In this document: positions 63,693 to 64,000 of the stretch, one piece after another | How the letters are laid out: every line of letters starts with the position of its first letter | How positions within the stretch are numbered: position 1 is the first letter of the stretch | Source: Aequorivita capsosiphonis DSM 23843 | Lineage (GTDB): Bacteria > Bacteroidota > Bacteroidia > Flavobacteriales > Flavobacteriaceae | DNA: 64,000 nucleotides | Assembly: GCF_000429125.1 (NCBI RefSeq) | Contig: NZ_AUBG01000001.1 | Span: 372,001-436,000, forward strand | Reading direction: 5' to 3' | Made by a program: the position numbers and the translations under genes | Notes under the pieces: generated by a model | Database searches by the model: none | What the model saw: only the letters and a program-made list of their open reading frames with translations | Told to the model about the DNA's origin: nothing

Positions 63693-63983
63693 CTATATTT
63701 TCTTTTTATCAGGATGTTGTCGAACATCAAAAAGAGTTAAAATGATTATTTTATTTTCCTTAATTCGGTAAAATATACGAGTCTGTTTGCTGAACTGAAA
63801 TCCACGGATTCCTTTTTCGGCAACTTCTAAACTTCCCAATTCTGGAAAGTTTTTTAAAAGCTCCAAAAAATCAAACATCTTATTCTCAAATGCTTCGGTA
63901 ACTAGAGGTCCAAATTTACTTGAAATATGATCTTTAATAGAATTATAGTTCTTGTAGGCTCGTTTGGTGAAAAGGATTTCCAT
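63693..63983 (-). CDS. RelE/ParE-family toxin
   Basis: 96 residues, full family length: MEILFTKRAYKNYNSIKDHI, EAFENKMFDFLELLKNFPELGS, GIRGFQFSKQTRIFYRIKENKIIILTLFDVRQHPDKKK. The last strand pair with RIFYRI and LTLFDVRQHP is the ParE/RelE core. The ATG is 17 bases from the window edge, and the few bases upstream contain a stop in frame with a likely antitoxin, which would lie outside. Paired with its missing partner it would form a toxin-antitoxin module. Confidence 0.85.
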   Translation of the reverse strand: MEILFTKRAYKNYNSIKDHISSKFGPLVTEAFENKMFDFLELLKNFPELGSLEVAEKGIRGFQFSKQTRIFYRIKENKIIILTLFDVRQHPDKKKI

Positions 63984-64000
63984 CGGAATTACTTAAAAAC

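Noticed and set aside
63984-64000. Antitoxin partner of the ParE-like toxin
   Set aside because: Only a possible stop codon region lies within the window; not enough to annotate.

Overview
The window looks like a chromosome segment of a marine-type Flavobacteriaceae bacterium (Bacteroidota), possibly near Aequorivita. The grounds are: five complete secreted proteins end in type IX secretion system (T9SS) type A sorting domains, gldI is present, promoters have the TTTG / TAnnTTTG form, the DNA is AT-rich, and the gene pairs (methylmalonyl-CoA mutase subunits, tandem rhomboids next to mutL, glyA-fahA) are typical of this family. The genus is inferred mainly from the PET-hydrolase-like esterase. 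I see no rRNA, tRNA, CRISPR array, prophage or insertion sequence.

Layout. 1-5.5 kb: end of a secreted protein, a T9SS-exported PET-hydrolase/cutinase-like esterase, an AidB-type acyl-CoA dehydrogenase, a decayed sorting-domain fragment, a nucleotidyltransferase with a small partner, and a beta-barrel protein. 5.6-10.3 kb: a minus-strand operon udk, divIC-like, mutA, a 60-residue membrane protein and mutB, every junction overlapping. 10.5-17.6 kb: a WbqC protein, then a minus-strand run (TPR protein, ribH, small membrane protein, mutL, two rhomboids, EEP-family protein). 17.9-25.2 kb: recF, a lipoprotein, a DUF721/DciA-like protein, a T9SS propeller protein, a toxin-antitoxin pair with a nonsense-mutated toxin, ndk, and nrnA-gldI-cyclophilin/FKBP fusion. 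25.4-36.8 kb: pepD, DUF3810, lipoproteins, two T9SS proteins, an rRNA/tRNA methyltransferase and an M48 protease. 37-52 kb: erythromycin-esterase family, pheT, a TMEM175-like channel, two fasciclin proteins, a 1265-residue T9SS adhesin-like protein, a DUF2007 pair, a YbiT-like ABC-F protein and a cysteine-less thioredoxin-like lipoprotein. 52-64 kb: transaldolase-like protein, an SDR, the SRP RNA, glutaminyl cyclase, a beta-helix protein, guanine deaminase, GNAT, glyA, fahA, lipoproteins and a ParE-like toxin.

How it works together. Secreted and surface functions dominate: T9SS cargo, GldI and a second periplasmic prolyl isomerase, lipoproteins and beta-barrels. Core metabolism is catabolic (propionate/methylmalonyl-CoA, tyrosine via fumarylacetoacetase, guanine deamination, dipeptides).

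The most unusual structural signal is in the gaps. At least a dozen intergenic sites hold short degenerate tandem arrays with a strict period of 7 (sometimes 8) bases but different motifs at each site. They often start at a stop codon or lie against a promoter, and one appears to lie inside the mutB reading frame. GC-rich short palindromes form a second repeat class, and these seem to supply the last codons of two genes.
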